A stretch of DNA of 64,000 nucleotides from Paraburkholderia caballeronis (GCF_900104845.1 NZ_FNSR01000001.1:3224001-3288000); one strand, 5' to 3'; shown: positions 38,024 to 47,613, counted from the first letter of the stretch. A program made the numbers and translations. The notes: a model not told the origin generated them from the letters alone.

Positions 38024-38271
38024 TCCGGTCCGAAAGCCAATCGGCGTAACACCCCTGTCGTAGACGCGGTGCCGGCCGCATCGGTTCGGCCCACGTTCCA
38101 GCGCGGCAGGCAACGGCCTCGCTTGCGGTTTCCATGCGCCCTCGTGCGGATCGTCAAGCCATGCCTGGACGCTGCTCCGCGCACGTCCAGCATGCACAGG
38201 CGTCAGGCACGAATCTGGCGCTGGGTCGACCAGCAACCCCACATCGAGAACTCCGCACTCACTGAAAACCC

Positions 38272-40503
38272 ATGCCATTTCCCCGACGCTCAGAAGGACG
38301 TCTCGCACAACTCGCAGCACTGGGCGTGGATCTGCGCCCGCTCTTGCGTCGGATCCGCGACCGGATCACGGCTCCCCTCGTACAGCAGTTGTCGGATGAA
38401 GCCGAGGCACGCCGGCAGGCCATCGATTCGCTTGCCGCGACGCTCAATGCCGAGATCGACGAGCGTTTGCGGCAGTCTGCGCAGTTGCGGCAGGCGATCA
38501 CCGACGAAACCGAGGCCCGGCAGACAGAAGATCAGCGTCTGCGCGCCGACGCCGAATCGCGCTATGCCGACAAAGCAGCGGTGGCCGAAGCACTCGCCGC
38601 GGAAGCCGGCGCACGGGAAGGCGCGATCGCAGCCCATGTGCAGTCGATGGATGCCCGCCTCGCGCACGAGGGGCAATTAGTGGCCCGCGAAGGTCGGCTG
38701 GTGGACGGACTGCTGGCAAGCATGCTCGATTCGCTGCTCGCGAATGCGCTGCCGCACTATGCGCCTTCGTCGTCCGCGCCGCGGGTCAGCGTCATCATGC
38801 CGGTCCGCGACCGGGCCGGGCCGGTGCGCCGCGCGCTGGCCAGCCTTCAGTCGCAGACCATGCGGGATTGGGAAGCGGTGGTCGTATCCGACGGCTCCAC
38901 TGACGGCACGGTCGCGACGGTCGAAACACTTGCCGCATCCGATCCGCGCATCAAGCTGCTGCAATTGCCCGCGTCGGGTGTCTGCGCCGCCCGCAATCAT
39001 GGCCTCGCGCATGCACGCGGGGACATCGTCGCATACCTGGATTCGGACAACCGCGCGTTCCCCGACTACCTCGCGGAAGTCGTGTCCGCATTCGATGCGT
39101 CCGCAGCGACGCATTGCGTCTATGCCGCGCTCGTCAGCGACGGCCCGTACGTCGACGGCAAGCGGATTCTGTGTCGCGAATGGAACCGCGACATGCTGCT
39201 CGCCGCCAACTTCATCGACCTGAATGTCTTCTCCCATCGGAGAAGCGTGTACGAACGCCTCGGCGGATTCGACGAAGGGCTCACGCGGCTCGTGGACTGG
39301 GATCTCGTGCTGCGCTATACCGAAGACCGGCCGCCGACCCGGCTGCTGATCGCGGGAGTCAGCTACAACACGCGCGGCGAAGACCGCGTGTCGCGGCGCG
39401 CCGATATCGGCCGCAACCGCTTCCTGATCCAGCGAAAGTGGCTTCCCCGCGCGAGCGTCAATCCTCGCGTGCTCTATGCGATCCAGCCCGGACCCGAACT
39501 CGACTGGGCCTGCCTGTGGACCGAGGTCCGCGCGGCGCTGCGTGCAGGAGTCAAGGTCGAGGTCTGGCTCGCGCAAGACGTCGCCCCATCCCTGCTCCCC
39601 GACGTGCCGCTACATCGCGGCGCTCTCGATGCGGCCATCGAACGATCGACGCCCGACCTGATACACGTCCATCGCATCGGCGCGCTCCCCGCCACACTGA
39701 ACGTCGCGAATACGCGCGGCATCGCCGTCACCGTTCGTGCAGACAGCAGCGAAGGGGCTCAGGACGTGAGTGCGGTGACAGACCCGGCCTCGCAGGTCGC
39801 ACGCGCAGACCTGTACCCGTACCAAGCCGTGACGGTGCCGCCGTGTCCGTGGGTGCACATGACGCACGCCGTATTCGACACCGAACTGTTCGTCCCGCCG
39901 GGCGACGGCAGCCTCGCGAAAGACCGTCGCACGATACTGCATGCGGTCACCGCCGCGTCGGCCGAACAGATCGAACTGCTCGTCGAAGCGGCGCGTCGCC
40001 TCCCCGAACACCGGTTCGTGCTTGCCGTAGCCGCCGGGCAAAAAGACCCGCTCGACGCCAGGCTCGCACAGATCGCAGGCAGCCATGCGGCGATCGAAGT
40101 CCATCCGATCCAGTCGCAAGCCGAACTGGCGAGCCTGATGGCGCAGGCGGGCATCTATCTGCATCTGCCCGATCGCGGAGAACCCCCGGAGAATTCGACG
40201 CTCGGCATGCCGACGCCGATTGCGGCGGCCATGGCGTGCGGCGCCATTCCGGTCGTGCCGGGCGATCCCGCGCTGATCGAGTACGTCGACAAGACCGGCA
40301 CCGCCTATGCGAACGTCGACGAACTGGCGGCGCGCATCATAGAAACGCAATCGTGGGACGATCAAACGTGGCATGCGCGCTTCATCGCCGCGATCGATCG
40401 CGCGTTCGAGCACTACGCGGACGACATCACGCTCCACCCGCTGTTCGAAACGTGGCGGGCGCTGGCCGCCCAGCGTTCGGGGAGCGCCGAAGCGGCAGGA
40501 TGA
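38272..40503 (+). CDS. Coiled-coil / GT2 / GT-B-like glycosyltransferase
   Basis: A 743-residue protein. Residues ~35-150 form a long coiled coil. Residues ~168-400 are a family-2 GT-A domain: 'PRVSVIMPVRDRAGPVRRA', 'VVVSDGSTDGT', 'IVAYLDSDNRAFPDYL' (DSD metal site) and 'RLVDWDLVLRY'. The C-terminal half (~430-730) looks like a GT-B fold: 'PDLIHVHRIGALP', 'ASAEQIELLVEAARRLPEHR', and 'GMPTPIAAAMACGAIPVVPG' in the donor site. It lies in a two-gene module with the methyltransferase-GT fusion. Whether it is processive, and on which acceptor, is not visible. Confidence 0.85.
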   Translation: MPFPRRSEGRLAQLAALGVDLRPLLRRIRDRITAPLVQQLSDEAEARRQAIDSLAATLNAEIDERLRQSAQLRQAITDETEARQTEDQRLRADAESRYADKAAVAEALAAEAGAREGAIAAHVQSMDARLAHEGQLVAREGRLVDGLLASMLDSLLANALPHYAPSSSAPRVSVIMPVRDRAGPVRRALASLQSQTMRDWEAVVVSDGSTDGTVATVETLAASDPRIKLLQLPASGVCAARNHGLAHARGDIVAYLDSDNRAFPDYLAEVVSAFDASAATHCVYAALVSDGPYVDGKRILCREWNRDMLLAANFIDLNVFSHRRSVYERLGGFDEGLTRLVDWDLVLRYTEDRPPTRLLIAGVSYNTRGEDRVSRRADIGRNRFLIQRKWLPRASVNPRVLYAIQPGPELDWACLWTEVRAALRAGVKVEVWLAQDVAPSLLPDVPLHRGALDAAIERSTPDLIHVHRIGALPATLNVANTRGIAVTVRADSSEGAQDVSAVTDPASQVARADLYPYQAVTVPPCPWVHMTHAVFDTELFVPPGDGSLAKDRRTILHAVTAASAEQIELLVEAARRLPEHRFVLAVAAGQKDPLDARLAQIAGSHAAIEVHPIQSQAELASLMAQAGIYLHLPDRGEPPENSTLGMPTPIAAAMACGAIPVVPGDPALIEYVDKTGTAYANVDELAARIIETQSWDDQTWHARFIAAIDRAFEHYADDITLHPLFETWRALAAQRSGSAEAAG

Positions 40504-40627
40504 TACGCACGAAACCAGGAACCGGCCTGCGGCTGCCGCAAATCGATTCCGGCCGGGTAATAAGCACGCCCCTGTTCGACGTCGCTCATTACCCGGCTGA
40601 ATTCCGCGTTCGCAGGCACGACGGCCA

Positions 40628-41749
40628 TCAGGCCGTCACCCCCGCCGTCCTGACCCCCACCCCCGCGTCCCCAAACACCCGCTCCCCCGCCGCCGCCCGC
40701 GCAATCACCCGGTCCGGTTCGTCGACCGGAATCCCCTGCGCGTCGTACCACGCGTCGTCGTAATACGTGCTCCGATACCGCTCGCCGCTGTCGCACAGCA
40801 GCCCGACGATCGCCCCCGCCTCGCCGGCCGCCTTCATCCGTTCCGCCAGATACAGCATCCCGACGAAGTTGGTCCCGGTCGACCCCCCGACGCGCCGCCC
40901 GAGCCGTTCCGCCAGATAGCGCATCGCCGCGAACGACAGCGCGTCCGGCACCTTCGCCATCGCGTCGATGCAGGTCGGGATGAACGAACTCTCGACGCGC
41001 GGCCGCCCGATCCCTTCGATCCGCGAACCGACGCCGAGCGTCATCCCGCGGTCCGGCCGCCCGTCGAGCACGCTCGCGTAGTAGTCGAAGAACACCGAGT
41101 TCTCCGGGTCGGCGCACAGCACGCGCGTCGTATGCCGGCGATACGCGACATACCGCCCGAGCGTCGCGATCGTGCCGCCGGTGCCGCCGCTCGATACGAT
41201 CCACGCGGGCACCGGATGCTCCTCGTCGGCCATCTGCCTGAAGATCGACTCGGCGATGTTGTTGTTCGCGCGCCAGTCGGTCGCGCGCTCCGCGTACGTG
41301 AACTGGTCCATGAAATGGCCGCCCGACTCCGTCGCGATCCGGTGCGACTCGGTGTAGATGTCGGCCGGATTCGCGACCAGGTGGCAGCGCCCGCCGTAGA
41401 ACCCGATCGCGTCGATCTTCGCGCGCGACGTGCTCGCCGGAATCACCGCGACGAACGGCAGCCCGAGCAGCCGCGCGAAATACGCTTCCGAGATCGCGGT
41501 CGATCCGCTCGACGCCTCGACCACCGTGCTGCCCTCGTGCAGCCAGCCGTTGCACAACGCGTAGAGGAACAGCGAGCGCGCGAGCCGGTGCTTGAGGCTG
41601 CCGGTCGGATGGCTCGATTCGTCCTTCAGATAGAAGCGCAGCGCTGGATAACCGGGCAGGTCGAGCGGTATCAGGTGGGTGTCGGCGGAACGGTTGAAGT
41701 CGGCGTCGATCTTGCGGATCGCATCGCGCGTCCAGGCGGAATGGGGCAT
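40628..41749 (-). CDS. PLP-dependent cysteine synthase-family protein (Cds1-like)
   Basis: A 373-residue fold-type II PLP enzyme. '[11 protein letters not shown]' contains the Schiff-base Lys, '[15 protein letters not shown]' the substrate loop (S-S-G-S-T), and '[17 protein letters not shown]' the phosphate-binding Gly loop. '[12 protein letters not shown]' is also typical. The long insertions relative to CysK and '[20 protein letters not shown]' match the Cds1 group, reported in mycobacteria as a cysteine desulfhydrase that releases sulfide. The ATG at 41749 has AAGGA about 6 bases upstream. The nearest divergent gene is wecA-like, so the regulator at 41896 may or may not control it. Confidence 0.85.
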   Translation of the reverse strand: MPHSAWTRDAIRKIDADFNRSADTHLIPLDLPGYPALRFYLKDESSHPTGSLKHRLARSLFLYALCNGWLHEGSTVVEASSGSTAISEAYFARLLGLPFVAVIPASTSRAKIDAIGFYGGRCHLVANPADIYTESHRIATESGGHFMDQFTYAERATDWRANNNIAESIFRQMADEEHPVPAWIVSSGGTGGTIATLGRYVAYRRHTTRVLCADPENSVFFDYYASVLDGRPDRGMTLGVGSRIEGIGRPRVESSFIPTCIDAMAKVPDALSFAAMRYLAERLGRRVGGSTGTNFVGMLYLAERMKAAGEAGAIVGLLCDSGERYRSTYYDDAWYDAQGIPVDEPDRVIARAAAGERVFGDAGVGVRTAGVTA

Positions 41750-41895
41750 CGGCATCCTTGCAGTAACGATGACGGACACGCGGAAACCGGCGGCCCCCGC
41801 GTTGAACGGACGTCATCTTACACTCGGCGACACGATCGTCAGTATTTCGACGTTGAAGCGGAAAATCTGCGGCGCGGCGCGTGTGCCGCGCCCGC

Positions 41896-42669
41896 TCAGC
41901 CGGCCGCGAAACGCACGCCTTCGAGCCGCTGCGCGCCGAGCTTGCAGACTTCCGCGCGGCAGCGGTACACGTGCCGCGACGCGAGCGCGGCGGCTTCGTC
42001 GCAGTGGCCGCCGCGGATCGCGGCGAGCAGCGCCGCGTGTTCGTCGTAGGTGTCGCCGACACGGTCGCCGTAGATGAAGCCGAGCCGGTGCACGACGTGG
42101 ATGCGGTCGGTCACGCGCCGCAGCGCGGCGGACACTTCCTCGTTGCCGGCCGCATCGACGAGCGCGAGATGGAACGCTTCGTCGTGCTCCGCGACGCGCC
42201 GGCCGTCGGTCATCCGCTGCGCGGGCGGCACGTTCCACAGCGCATCGAGCGCGTCGAGCGTCTCGACGACGTCCGGCAGGCGTCGCGCGTAGCGGTCGCA
42301 GACACGGCGGATCGCGAACGTCTCGATCAGTTCGCGCATTTCGTACAGGTCGTCGAAACGGCTGAAGTCGATCGGCGCGACCTCCCAGCCGCCGCGCACG
42401 TAGCCGCGCATCAATCCGTCGCCCTGCAGCCGCTGCAGCGCCTCGCGCGCGGGCGTGCGCGACACCTCGAAGCGCGACGCGATGCCGGTCTCGGTCAGCC
42501 GGTCGCCGGGCAACAGGCGCAGTTCGAAGATGTCCTCGCGCAGCCGCGCGTAGACGAAGTCGGCGCGCGACACGCCGTCCGGCGCGCCTCGCAGCGGCAT
42601 GGCGGCAGCGCCGCCGCTGTCGACGCGCGGCTCGGCGTCGTCCGGATGGGATAGGGACTTGTCTCGCAT
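41896..42669 (-). CDS. GntR-family transcriptional regulator (FCD/FadR type)
   Basis: A 257-residue regulator. The winged helix is at residues ~35-105 ('VYARLREDIFELRLLPGDRL', 'RFEVSRTPAREALQRLQGDG'), and an FCD effector domain follows with 'LYEMRELIETFAIRRVCDR' and the metal-ligand His residues in 'EHDEAFHLALVDAAGNEEV' and 'YDEHAALLAAIRGG'. It would bind an organic acid with a metal. The ATG at 42669 was chosen over an open frame that runs into the divergent gene. It precedes the Cds1-like gene on the same strand by ~150 bases. Confidence 0.92.
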   Translation of the reverse strand: MRDKSLSHPDDAEPRVDSGGAAAMPLRGAPDGVSRADFVYARLREDIFELRLLPGDRLTETGIASRFEVSRTPAREALQRLQGDGLMRGYVRGGWEVAPIDFSRFDDLYEMRELIETFAIRRVCDRYARRLPDVVETLDALDALWNVPPAQRMTDGRRVAEHDEAFHLALVDAAGNEEVSAALRRVTDRIHVVHRLGFIYGDRVGDTYDEHAALLAAIRGGHCDEAAALASRHVYRCRAEVCKLGAQRLEGVRFAAG

Positions 42670-42823
42670 GATCCGCGAGATTATCGGCAGACGGTTTCCA
42701 CCCCGTATTGATCGGGGTGAAATAAACGGCGGTCTGGCGCGCGCGCGGATGCCGCCGCCGGCTGCGGCAAAGGCGTCGCGCGGCCTTTGTATAATCGCGC
42801 ATCCACTCCCCGGTCCCGCTTTC

Positions 42824-43927
42824 ATGCTCAGTTTCGCGCTTGGCTTCATCGTCTCACTGCTGGTTACGCTGTTGATCGTGCGTTACGCGCATCTGCATGA
42901 AAAGTTCTCGACCGATGCGGATCTCGCGGGCGTGCAGAAATTCCACGCGCGGCCGGTGCCGCGCATCGGCGGCGTGGGGATCCTCGCGGGGCTCGTCGTG
43001 TCCGCCGCGCAACTGCACGGCGCGTATCCGGCGGTGTCCGGCGGCATTCTCGGCCTGGCCGCCTGCGGGTTGCCCGCGTTCGGCTCGGGGCTGACCGAGG
43101 ACCTGACGAAACGCGTGTCGCCGCTCGCGCGGCTCGTCTGCACGATGGCGGCCGCCGCGATCGCGTATTTCGCGCTCGGCATCGCGGTCACGCGGATCAG
43201 CGTGCCGCCGCTCGACTTCCTGCTGTCGTACCCGGCGATCTCGTTCGCGATCACCGTGCTCGCGGTCGCCGCGCTCGCGAACGCGATCAATATCATCGAC
43301 GGCTTCAACGGCCTCGCGTCGATGGTCGCGTTCATGATGTTCGCGTCGCTCGGCTACGTCGCGTTCCAGGTGCACGACGCGGTCGTGCTGTCGGCGTCGC
43401 TGGTCATGATGGGCGCGGTGATGGGCTTCTTCATCTGGAATTTCCCGGCCGGGCTGATCTTCCTCGGCGACGGCGGCGCGTATTTCATCGGCTTCATGCT
43501 CGCGGAACTGTCGATCCTGCTCGTGATGCGCAACCGCGACGTGTCCGCGTGGTATCCGGTGCTGCTGTTCATGTACCCGATCTTCGAGACGTGCTTCTCG
43601 ATCTACCGGAAGAAGTTCGTGCGCGGGATGTCGCCGGGGATTCCGGACGGCGTGCACCTGCACATGCTCGTGTACAAGCGGCTGATGCGCTGGGCGGTCG
43701 GCGCGCGCACCGCGCGCGAACTGACGCACCGCAACTCGCTGACGTCGCCGTACCTGTGGCTGCTGTGCCTGCTCGCAGTGATCCCGGCGACGCTGTTCTG
43801 GCGTCACACGGTCCACCTGTTCTGCTTCGTCGTGCTGTTCGCGGCGACCTACGTGTGGCTGTACGTCAGCATCGTGCGGTTCCGCTCGCCGAAATGGCTG
43901 GTGGTGCGCAAAAGTCGCCGTACGTAG
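42824..43927 (+). CDS. Glycosyltransferase family 4 (WecA/MraY superfamily)
   Basis: A 367-residue polytopic protein with about ten helices. The sugar-1-phosphate transferase motifs are 'VPRIGGVGIL', 'ANAINIIDGFNGLASMV' (the D-G-x-N-G-L active site) and 'PAGLIFLGDGGAYFIG', with a cytoplasmic 'GIPDGVHLHMLVYKR' loop. It would load a sugar phosphate on a polyprenyl carrier, as WecA does for enterobacterial-type glycans. The ATG at 42824 follows 'ttc' after a non-coding stretch; the frame is open far upstream into gntR antisense. It stands alone, outside the O-antigen operon, so its glycan is unknown. Confidence 0.92.
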   Translation: MLSFALGFIVSLLVTLLIVRYAHLHEKFSTDADLAGVQKFHARPVPRIGGVGILAGLVVSAAQLHGAYPAVSGGILGLAACGLPAFGSGLTEDLTKRVSPLARLVCTMAAAAIAYFALGIAVTRISVPPLDFLLSYPAISFAITVLAVAALANAINIIDGFNGLASMVAFMMFASLGYVAFQVHDAVVLSASLVMMGAVMGFFIWNFPAGLIFLGDGGAYFIGFMLAELSILLVMRNRDVSAWYPVLLFMYPIFETCFSIYRKKFVRGMSPGIPDGVHLHMLVYKRLMRWAVGARTARELTHRNSLTSPYLWLLCLLAVIPATLFWRHTVHLFCFVVLFAATYVWLYVSIVRFRSPKWLVVRKSRRT

Positions 43928-44020
43928 CAAGCGGCGTGCGCGCTCAACGCATATGGCCCTCTTACCGCGTACAATCGGGCCTGCCGCAACGTCGGCGCCG
44001 ACATTAAAAGGAGAACCGTC

Positions 44021-44155
44021 ATGACTCGATACATCGCGTTTGCGCTCGCCCTCTTCTCGGTCACGCTCGCCGCGTGCAACACCATCGCCGGCGCGGGCGA
44101 AGACCTGTCGCGAGGCGGCCAGGCAATCACGAACAGCGCGGAAAAGGCGAAATAA
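44021..44155 (+). CDS. Entericidin-like small lipoprotein
   Basis: A 44-residue peptide: a 19-residue lipoprotein signal ending in lipobox 'TLAAC', then 'NTIAGAGEDLSRGGQAI' and a Lys-rich end. This is the entericidin A/B (EcnAB) pattern of small membrane lipoproteins linked to envelope stress and programmed cell death in stationary phase. AAAAGGAGAA lies just upstream as ribosome site. The sequence GTACAAT at about 43969-43975 could be a -10 box. No cognate EcnA partner is adjacent. Confidence 0.9.
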   Translation: MTRYIAFALALFSVTLAACNTIAGAGEDLSRGGQAITNSAEKAK

Positions 44156-44899
44156 GCGGCGACCCGCCGCGGACTTCCGCCATCCGTTGCTGGCCGCGCA
44201 ACGCGCGGCGCGGCGGGCGCCTGCGCCACCCTCGGCGCACCCCGCCGCACCAAACCGGCTCATCCAGCCTGCGAAACTCCGTCTCCGCTCCGCTTCATCG
44301 CCGCTCGACCGGTTCTGCCGGCACGGCCGTCGCTCGCCCGTTCAGGTGTGCCACTTGTTCTCCCGGTCGCGAATGCGCACGCCCTGCTGAGCGCGCTGCT
44401 TTGACGTCGGCGGTTTCGAAACGCTGCGGATATGCTTCGGACAGTTGACGTCCCACGCGTCGATCTCGACCGCGCTCGATCGCACGCCCGGCACGCGCCG
44501 CGCCATTGGGCTGCATCGGCATCGCGATCAGCGCGCGGCCCCACAACTCGATGCGCATAGTCGATCAGGAACAGGCGCGCGCGGATTGTGTTATCCGGAG
44601 ATTGAGCGGCTTGGGCATCGGCGCGCGCACTACCGATGCGTTTGCCCTTTACCGGCCTCCGAAAAACCCCGCTCCGGTTCCCGGGAACGAATATCGCTGC
44701 CGCAGTCCTCGCGCACCCCGCCCGGACAAGGCCGCTTCGCACAACGAAACCCGCGCATTCGCACCGCCCGGCTGTCGGGATCGCGCTACCCTTGAAGCTC
44801 GCGGCGCGCTCGGCGCCCGCGAGTCCACCGATCGCTTCGGCACCGTGCGGCCGCTTCTGCGCCGCAACGGTTCGCCAAAGCCAGCGCAGCGAGGACAAC
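44156..44899. other. 744-base region without an intact gene
   Basis: No intact coding sequence is supported. Its left half contains minus-strand remnants of an FMN-binding protein gene in shifting frames (listed as a pseudogene). The right half (about 44620-44899) shows no recognisable domain in any frame and should contain the promoter of the host-attachment-family gene. Confidence 0.6.
44336..44605 (-). pseudogene. Frameshifted remnant of a pyridoxamine-phosphate-oxidase-like FMN-binding protein
   Basis: Read on the minus strand, three frames must be joined to recover a PNPOx-family C-terminus: 'NPRA', then 'LFLIDYAHR', then 'RIELWGRALI', then 'DAWDVNCPKHI', then 'PQRFETADVKAA', then 'VRIRDRENK' and 'VAHLNG'. 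Intact relatives read roughly 'DNPRAFLFLxDYAHRxRxxxWGRA...VxAWDVNCPQHIPQRF'. The CPKHI/PQRF break is repaired by adding a single C after CATATC. The N-terminal half of the gene is not recognisable upstream. This is a decayed gene, not a sequencing slip, because several independent indels are needed. Confidence 0.6.
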
Positions 44900-45352
44900 A
44901 TGACGAAGACCATCTGGATCGCCGTCGCCAACCGGGCGACCGCACGCATCTTCACGGCGGACAGTCCGCTCGGCGCGCTCGACGAAATCGAAACGCTCAT
45001 TCATCCGGCCGGCCGCGCGCCGGAGCAGAGTCTCGTCACCGACAAGCCGGGCCGCACCTACGACCGCGCCGGCACCGGCCGTCACGCGGACTCCGACACC
45101 GCGCAGCACGATCACGAAGCGGCGGTGTTCGCGGCCGAAATCGCCGCGTGTCTCGCGAAGGGCCGCGAAACGGACCGGTTCGGCACGCTGATCGTCGCCG
45201 CGCCGCCCGCGTTCCTCGGCGAATTGCGCAAGCATCTGGACGCGCAGACGCAGAACCTCGTCACGCTGGAACTCGACAAGGATCTCGCGCACCTCGGCGC
45301 GCGCGAACTGCGCGCGTACCTGCCGGAGCGGCTGGTTCGGCACGAGGCGTAA
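44900..45352 (+). CDS. Host attachment family protein
   Basis: A 150-residue cytosolic alpha/beta protein. 'IWIAVANRATARIFTA' at the N-terminus, 'DRFGTLIVAAPPAFLGELRKHL' and 'LELDKDLAHLGARELRAYLP' are characteristic of the host-attachment (PF10116) family, named after an Agrobacterium/plant-attachment locus but of unknown biochemistry. The fold resembles eRF1-like domains. The ATG at 44900 fits the family start; 'GCGAGGA' about 6-10 bases upstream may serve as ribosome site. Confidence 0.85.
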   Translation: MTKTIWIAVANRATARIFTADSPLGALDEIETLIHPAGRAPEQSLVTDKPGRTYDRAGTGRHADSDTAQHDHEAAVFAAEIAACLAKGRETDRFGTLIVAAPPAFLGELRKHLDAQTQNLVTLELDKDLAHLGARELRAYLPERLVRHEA

Positions 45353-45481
45353 CGGCGCGGGCCGTCCGCCGCGCTAGCGGGCGGCGCAAGCAAAATCCGT
45401 CAGCCATGCGGCAAGCCTCGACCGCAAACGCCAGGCCGTCGCCGTTCACCACGCAAAACCACCTCGCCCCGGCCTACCCGC

Positions 45482-45658
45482 TCAACTGGCGAAATACGCG
45501 ATGCAATGCCGGATGAACGGAATCGCATTCTCGCCGGCCAGCATGCCGAGCAGCCCGACGAGCGCGATCGTCGGCGGCGCGGGCGACTTCACGTCGACGA
45601 CGTTATAAAGCAGGCCGACGACCACGCCGACCGCGAGCGAAACGAGATACGCCTTCAT
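45482..45658 (-). CDS. XapX-domain small membrane protein
   Basis: A 58-residue protein with two hydrophobic segments: 'AYLVSLAVGVVVGLLYNVV' and 'TIALVGLLGMLAGENAIPF', with a central 'VKSPAPP' turn. This matches the XapX (DUF1427) family, which is named from an E. coli xanthosine locus but has no known function. It starts at the ATG at 45658, 31 bases downstream of the quinone-oxidoreductase stop, so the two are probably in one operon. Confidence 0.88.
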   Translation of the reverse strand: MKAYLVSLAVGVVVGLLYNVVDVKSPAPPTIALVGLLGMLAGENAIPFIRHCIAYFAS

Positions 45659-45689
45659 CGCAGTTCCTTGTCCCGGTGCGCGGCGCGCC

Positions 45690-46658
45690 TCATTCGGCGT
45701 CGATCACGACGCGGCCGCGCGTGCCGCCCGCGACCGCCTCGTACGCTTCGCGCGCGCGTTCGAGCGGGAACCGCAGCGCGACGACCGGCGCCTCGAAGCG
45801 GCCCGCGTCGAACCCTTCCGCGATCGCCGTCATGATCGGCGCGGACTCCACGACGCCGAGCTTCGCGCTGTCCGCGCCGAGCAGTTGCGTCTCGTTGTGA
45901 TAGAAGTCGATCAGGTCGAACTCGACGCGCCGCCGCCCGGTCGCGCTGATCTCGACCACGCGCCCGCGCCGCTTCGCCAGCGACAGCGCGAGTTCGAACG
46001 CGACGCCGCCGACCGCGTCGTACACCACTTCCGCGCCCGCGCCGCCCGTCAGTTCGCGCACGCGCGCGGCGGTCTGGTCGTCGAACGGCACGAACTCGTC
46101 GACGAGCCGCGCGGCCGGCGAATCCGGATGCGGCTCGTGGCGGTCGATGCCGATCACGCGCGCGCCGCGCGCCTTCGCGATCTGCGTGACCGCGCCGCCG
46201 ACGCCGCCCGACACGCCGATCACCGCGATCGTCTCGCCGGCCTCGACGCGCGCGTACTCGACCGTGCCGAGCCAAGCGACGACGAAGTTCACGCCGATCG
46301 ACGCCGCCTGCGCGTGGTCGAGCGAAGCCGGCTTGCGCGCGAGCGCGGCGGCCGGCACCTCGATGAACTCGGCGTGCGTGCCGTTGCGCGTGAAGCCGAT
46401 GTCGCCGCCGGTGCCCCATACGTCCGCGCCGAGCCACTCGTCGGGGCCGGCGACAACGGTGCCGCTGAAGTCGCGCCCCGGCACGCGCGGCAGTTGCGTG
46501 TGCCCGAAGTGGCCCGACACGTTCTTCACGTCGCTCGGATTCACCGACGCGCTTTTCACGCGGATAAGCGCGTGGCCGGCGGCGGGCTTCGGGGTCGGCA
46601 GTTCGACGTATTCGAGAACGTCCGGGGTGCCGAAGGTCTTGAACTGGATGGCTTTCAT
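45690..46658 (-). CDS. Zinc-independent NADPH:quinone oxidoreductase-like MDR protein
   Basis: A 322-residue medium-chain dehydrogenase/reductase. The GroES-like N-terminal domain has 'KPAAGHALIRVKSASVNPSDVKN' and 'LPRVPGRDFSGTVVAG'; the Rossmann domain has 'IAVIGVSGGVGGAVTQIAKARGA' at ~150. The structural and catalytic zinc cysteines of alcohol dehydrogenases are absent, so it belongs to the quinone-oxidoreductase group. It probably reduces quinones or enones with NADPH. It lies upstream of the XapX gene on the same strand. Confidence 0.9.
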   Translation of the reverse strand: MKAIQFKTFGTPDVLEYVELPTPKPAAGHALIRVKSASVNPSDVKNVSGHFGHTQLPRVPGRDFSGTVVAGPDEWLGADVWGTGGDIGFTRNGTHAEFIEVPAAALARKPASLDHAQAASIGVNFVVAWLGTVEYARVEAGETIAVIGVSGGVGGAVTQIAKARGARVIGIDRHEPHPDSPAARLVDEFVPFDDQTAARVRELTGGAGAEVVYDAVGGVAFELALSLAKRRGRVVEISATGRRRVEFDLIDFYHNETQLLGADSAKLGVVESAPIMTAIAEGFDAGRFEAPVVALRFPLERAREAYEAVAGGTRGRVVIDAE

Positions 46659-46800
46659 GGCGTGACTCCGCTGGGTGGGGACCGACGGCGCGCGGTTCGC
46701 GTCGCGTCGCGTCGATTTCAGGCGAAGTCTAGTTTGCCGGCAGACGATCGTGCGGACAGATGCTTTCGAATACCGGACAGGCCCGCCGCACGCGTTGGCG

Positions 46801-47613
46801 TCACGCGGCTGGCGCGGACGCTTCGTCGGCGGGCGCTTTCAGCGTCTGGGTCGCCTGGAAGCCGGTCGGCGGCGCGCCGAGTTCGCGGCGGAACATGTCG
46901 CTGAAGCTGCTCGGCAGATAACCGAGCGAACGCGCGACGCGGCTCACCGGCTCGCCTTCCGCGAGCCGCGACACCGCGACCGCCAGTTGCACCTGACGCC
47001 GCCACTCCGCGAACCCGGTGCCGAGTTCACGGCGAAACAGTCGCGACAGCGTGCGCGAACTCGCCCCGACCGACGCCGCGTGCTGCTCGAAGCTGACGTC
47101 GAGCGACGGGGCGGCGATCACCGCGTCGCACAGCATCGCGAGCCGCCGGTCCGCGCCGCCGGGCAGCGGGATGCGCTGCACGTGGCGGCGCGCGTGCGCG
47201 AGTTCCATCACGGTCAGCCGGTACGCGGTCTGCAGCCACGCTTCGTCGCGTTCCGCCTCGCGTTCGGCGAGCGTCGCGATCAGCTCGCGCAGCAGGCCGT
47301 TCACCTCGAACACGTCGCACTCGCGGCTCAGGTGGCCGACGTAGCGCCCGTGCAGATACACGTTGCGCATCTCGACCGCGCTCATCATCGTGATCCCGTG
47401 CAGCGTGCCGGGCGGCAGCCACACTGCGCGCTGCGGCGGCACGACGAGCGCCTCGCGGCCGGTCTCGACCCACATCACGCCGGACACCGCGTACAGCACC
47501 TGCGCCCAGTCGTGCATATGCGGATCGATTTTCAGGCCGCGCGGGTAGTGCCGCGCGAGCGAGCGGCCGTGATCGGGGCCGACGCGCAGGTCCGGCGGCA
47601 GGGCTTTGGGCAT
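46801..47613 (-). CDS. AraC-family transcriptional regulator
   Basis: A 270-residue regulator with an N-terminal cupin ('GLKIDPHMHDWAQVLYAVSG', 'WLPPGTLHGITM') and a C-terminal AraC double helix-turn-helix ('FEQHAASVGASSRTLSRLFRREL', 'VSRVARSLGYLPSSFSDMFRREL'). The HPHxHxxAQL-type cupin opening is common in regulators of efflux or small aromatic compounds. The ATG at 47613 opens onto the cupin. It lies 142 bases before the quinone-oxidoreductase gene on the same strand and may control it. Confidence 0.93.
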   Translation of the reverse strand: MPKALPPDLRVGPDHGRSLARHYPRGLKIDPHMHDWAQVLYAVSGVMWVETGREALVVPPQRAVWLPPGTLHGITMMSAVEMRNVYLHGRYVGHLSRECDVFEVNGLLRELIATLAEREAERDEAWLQTAYRLTVMELAHARRHVQRIPLPGGADRRLAMLCDAVIAAPSLDVSFEQHAASVGASSRTLSRLFRRELGTGFAEWRRQVQLAVAVSRLAEGEPVSRVARSLGYLPSSFSDMFRRELGAPPTGFQATQTLKAPADEASAPAA

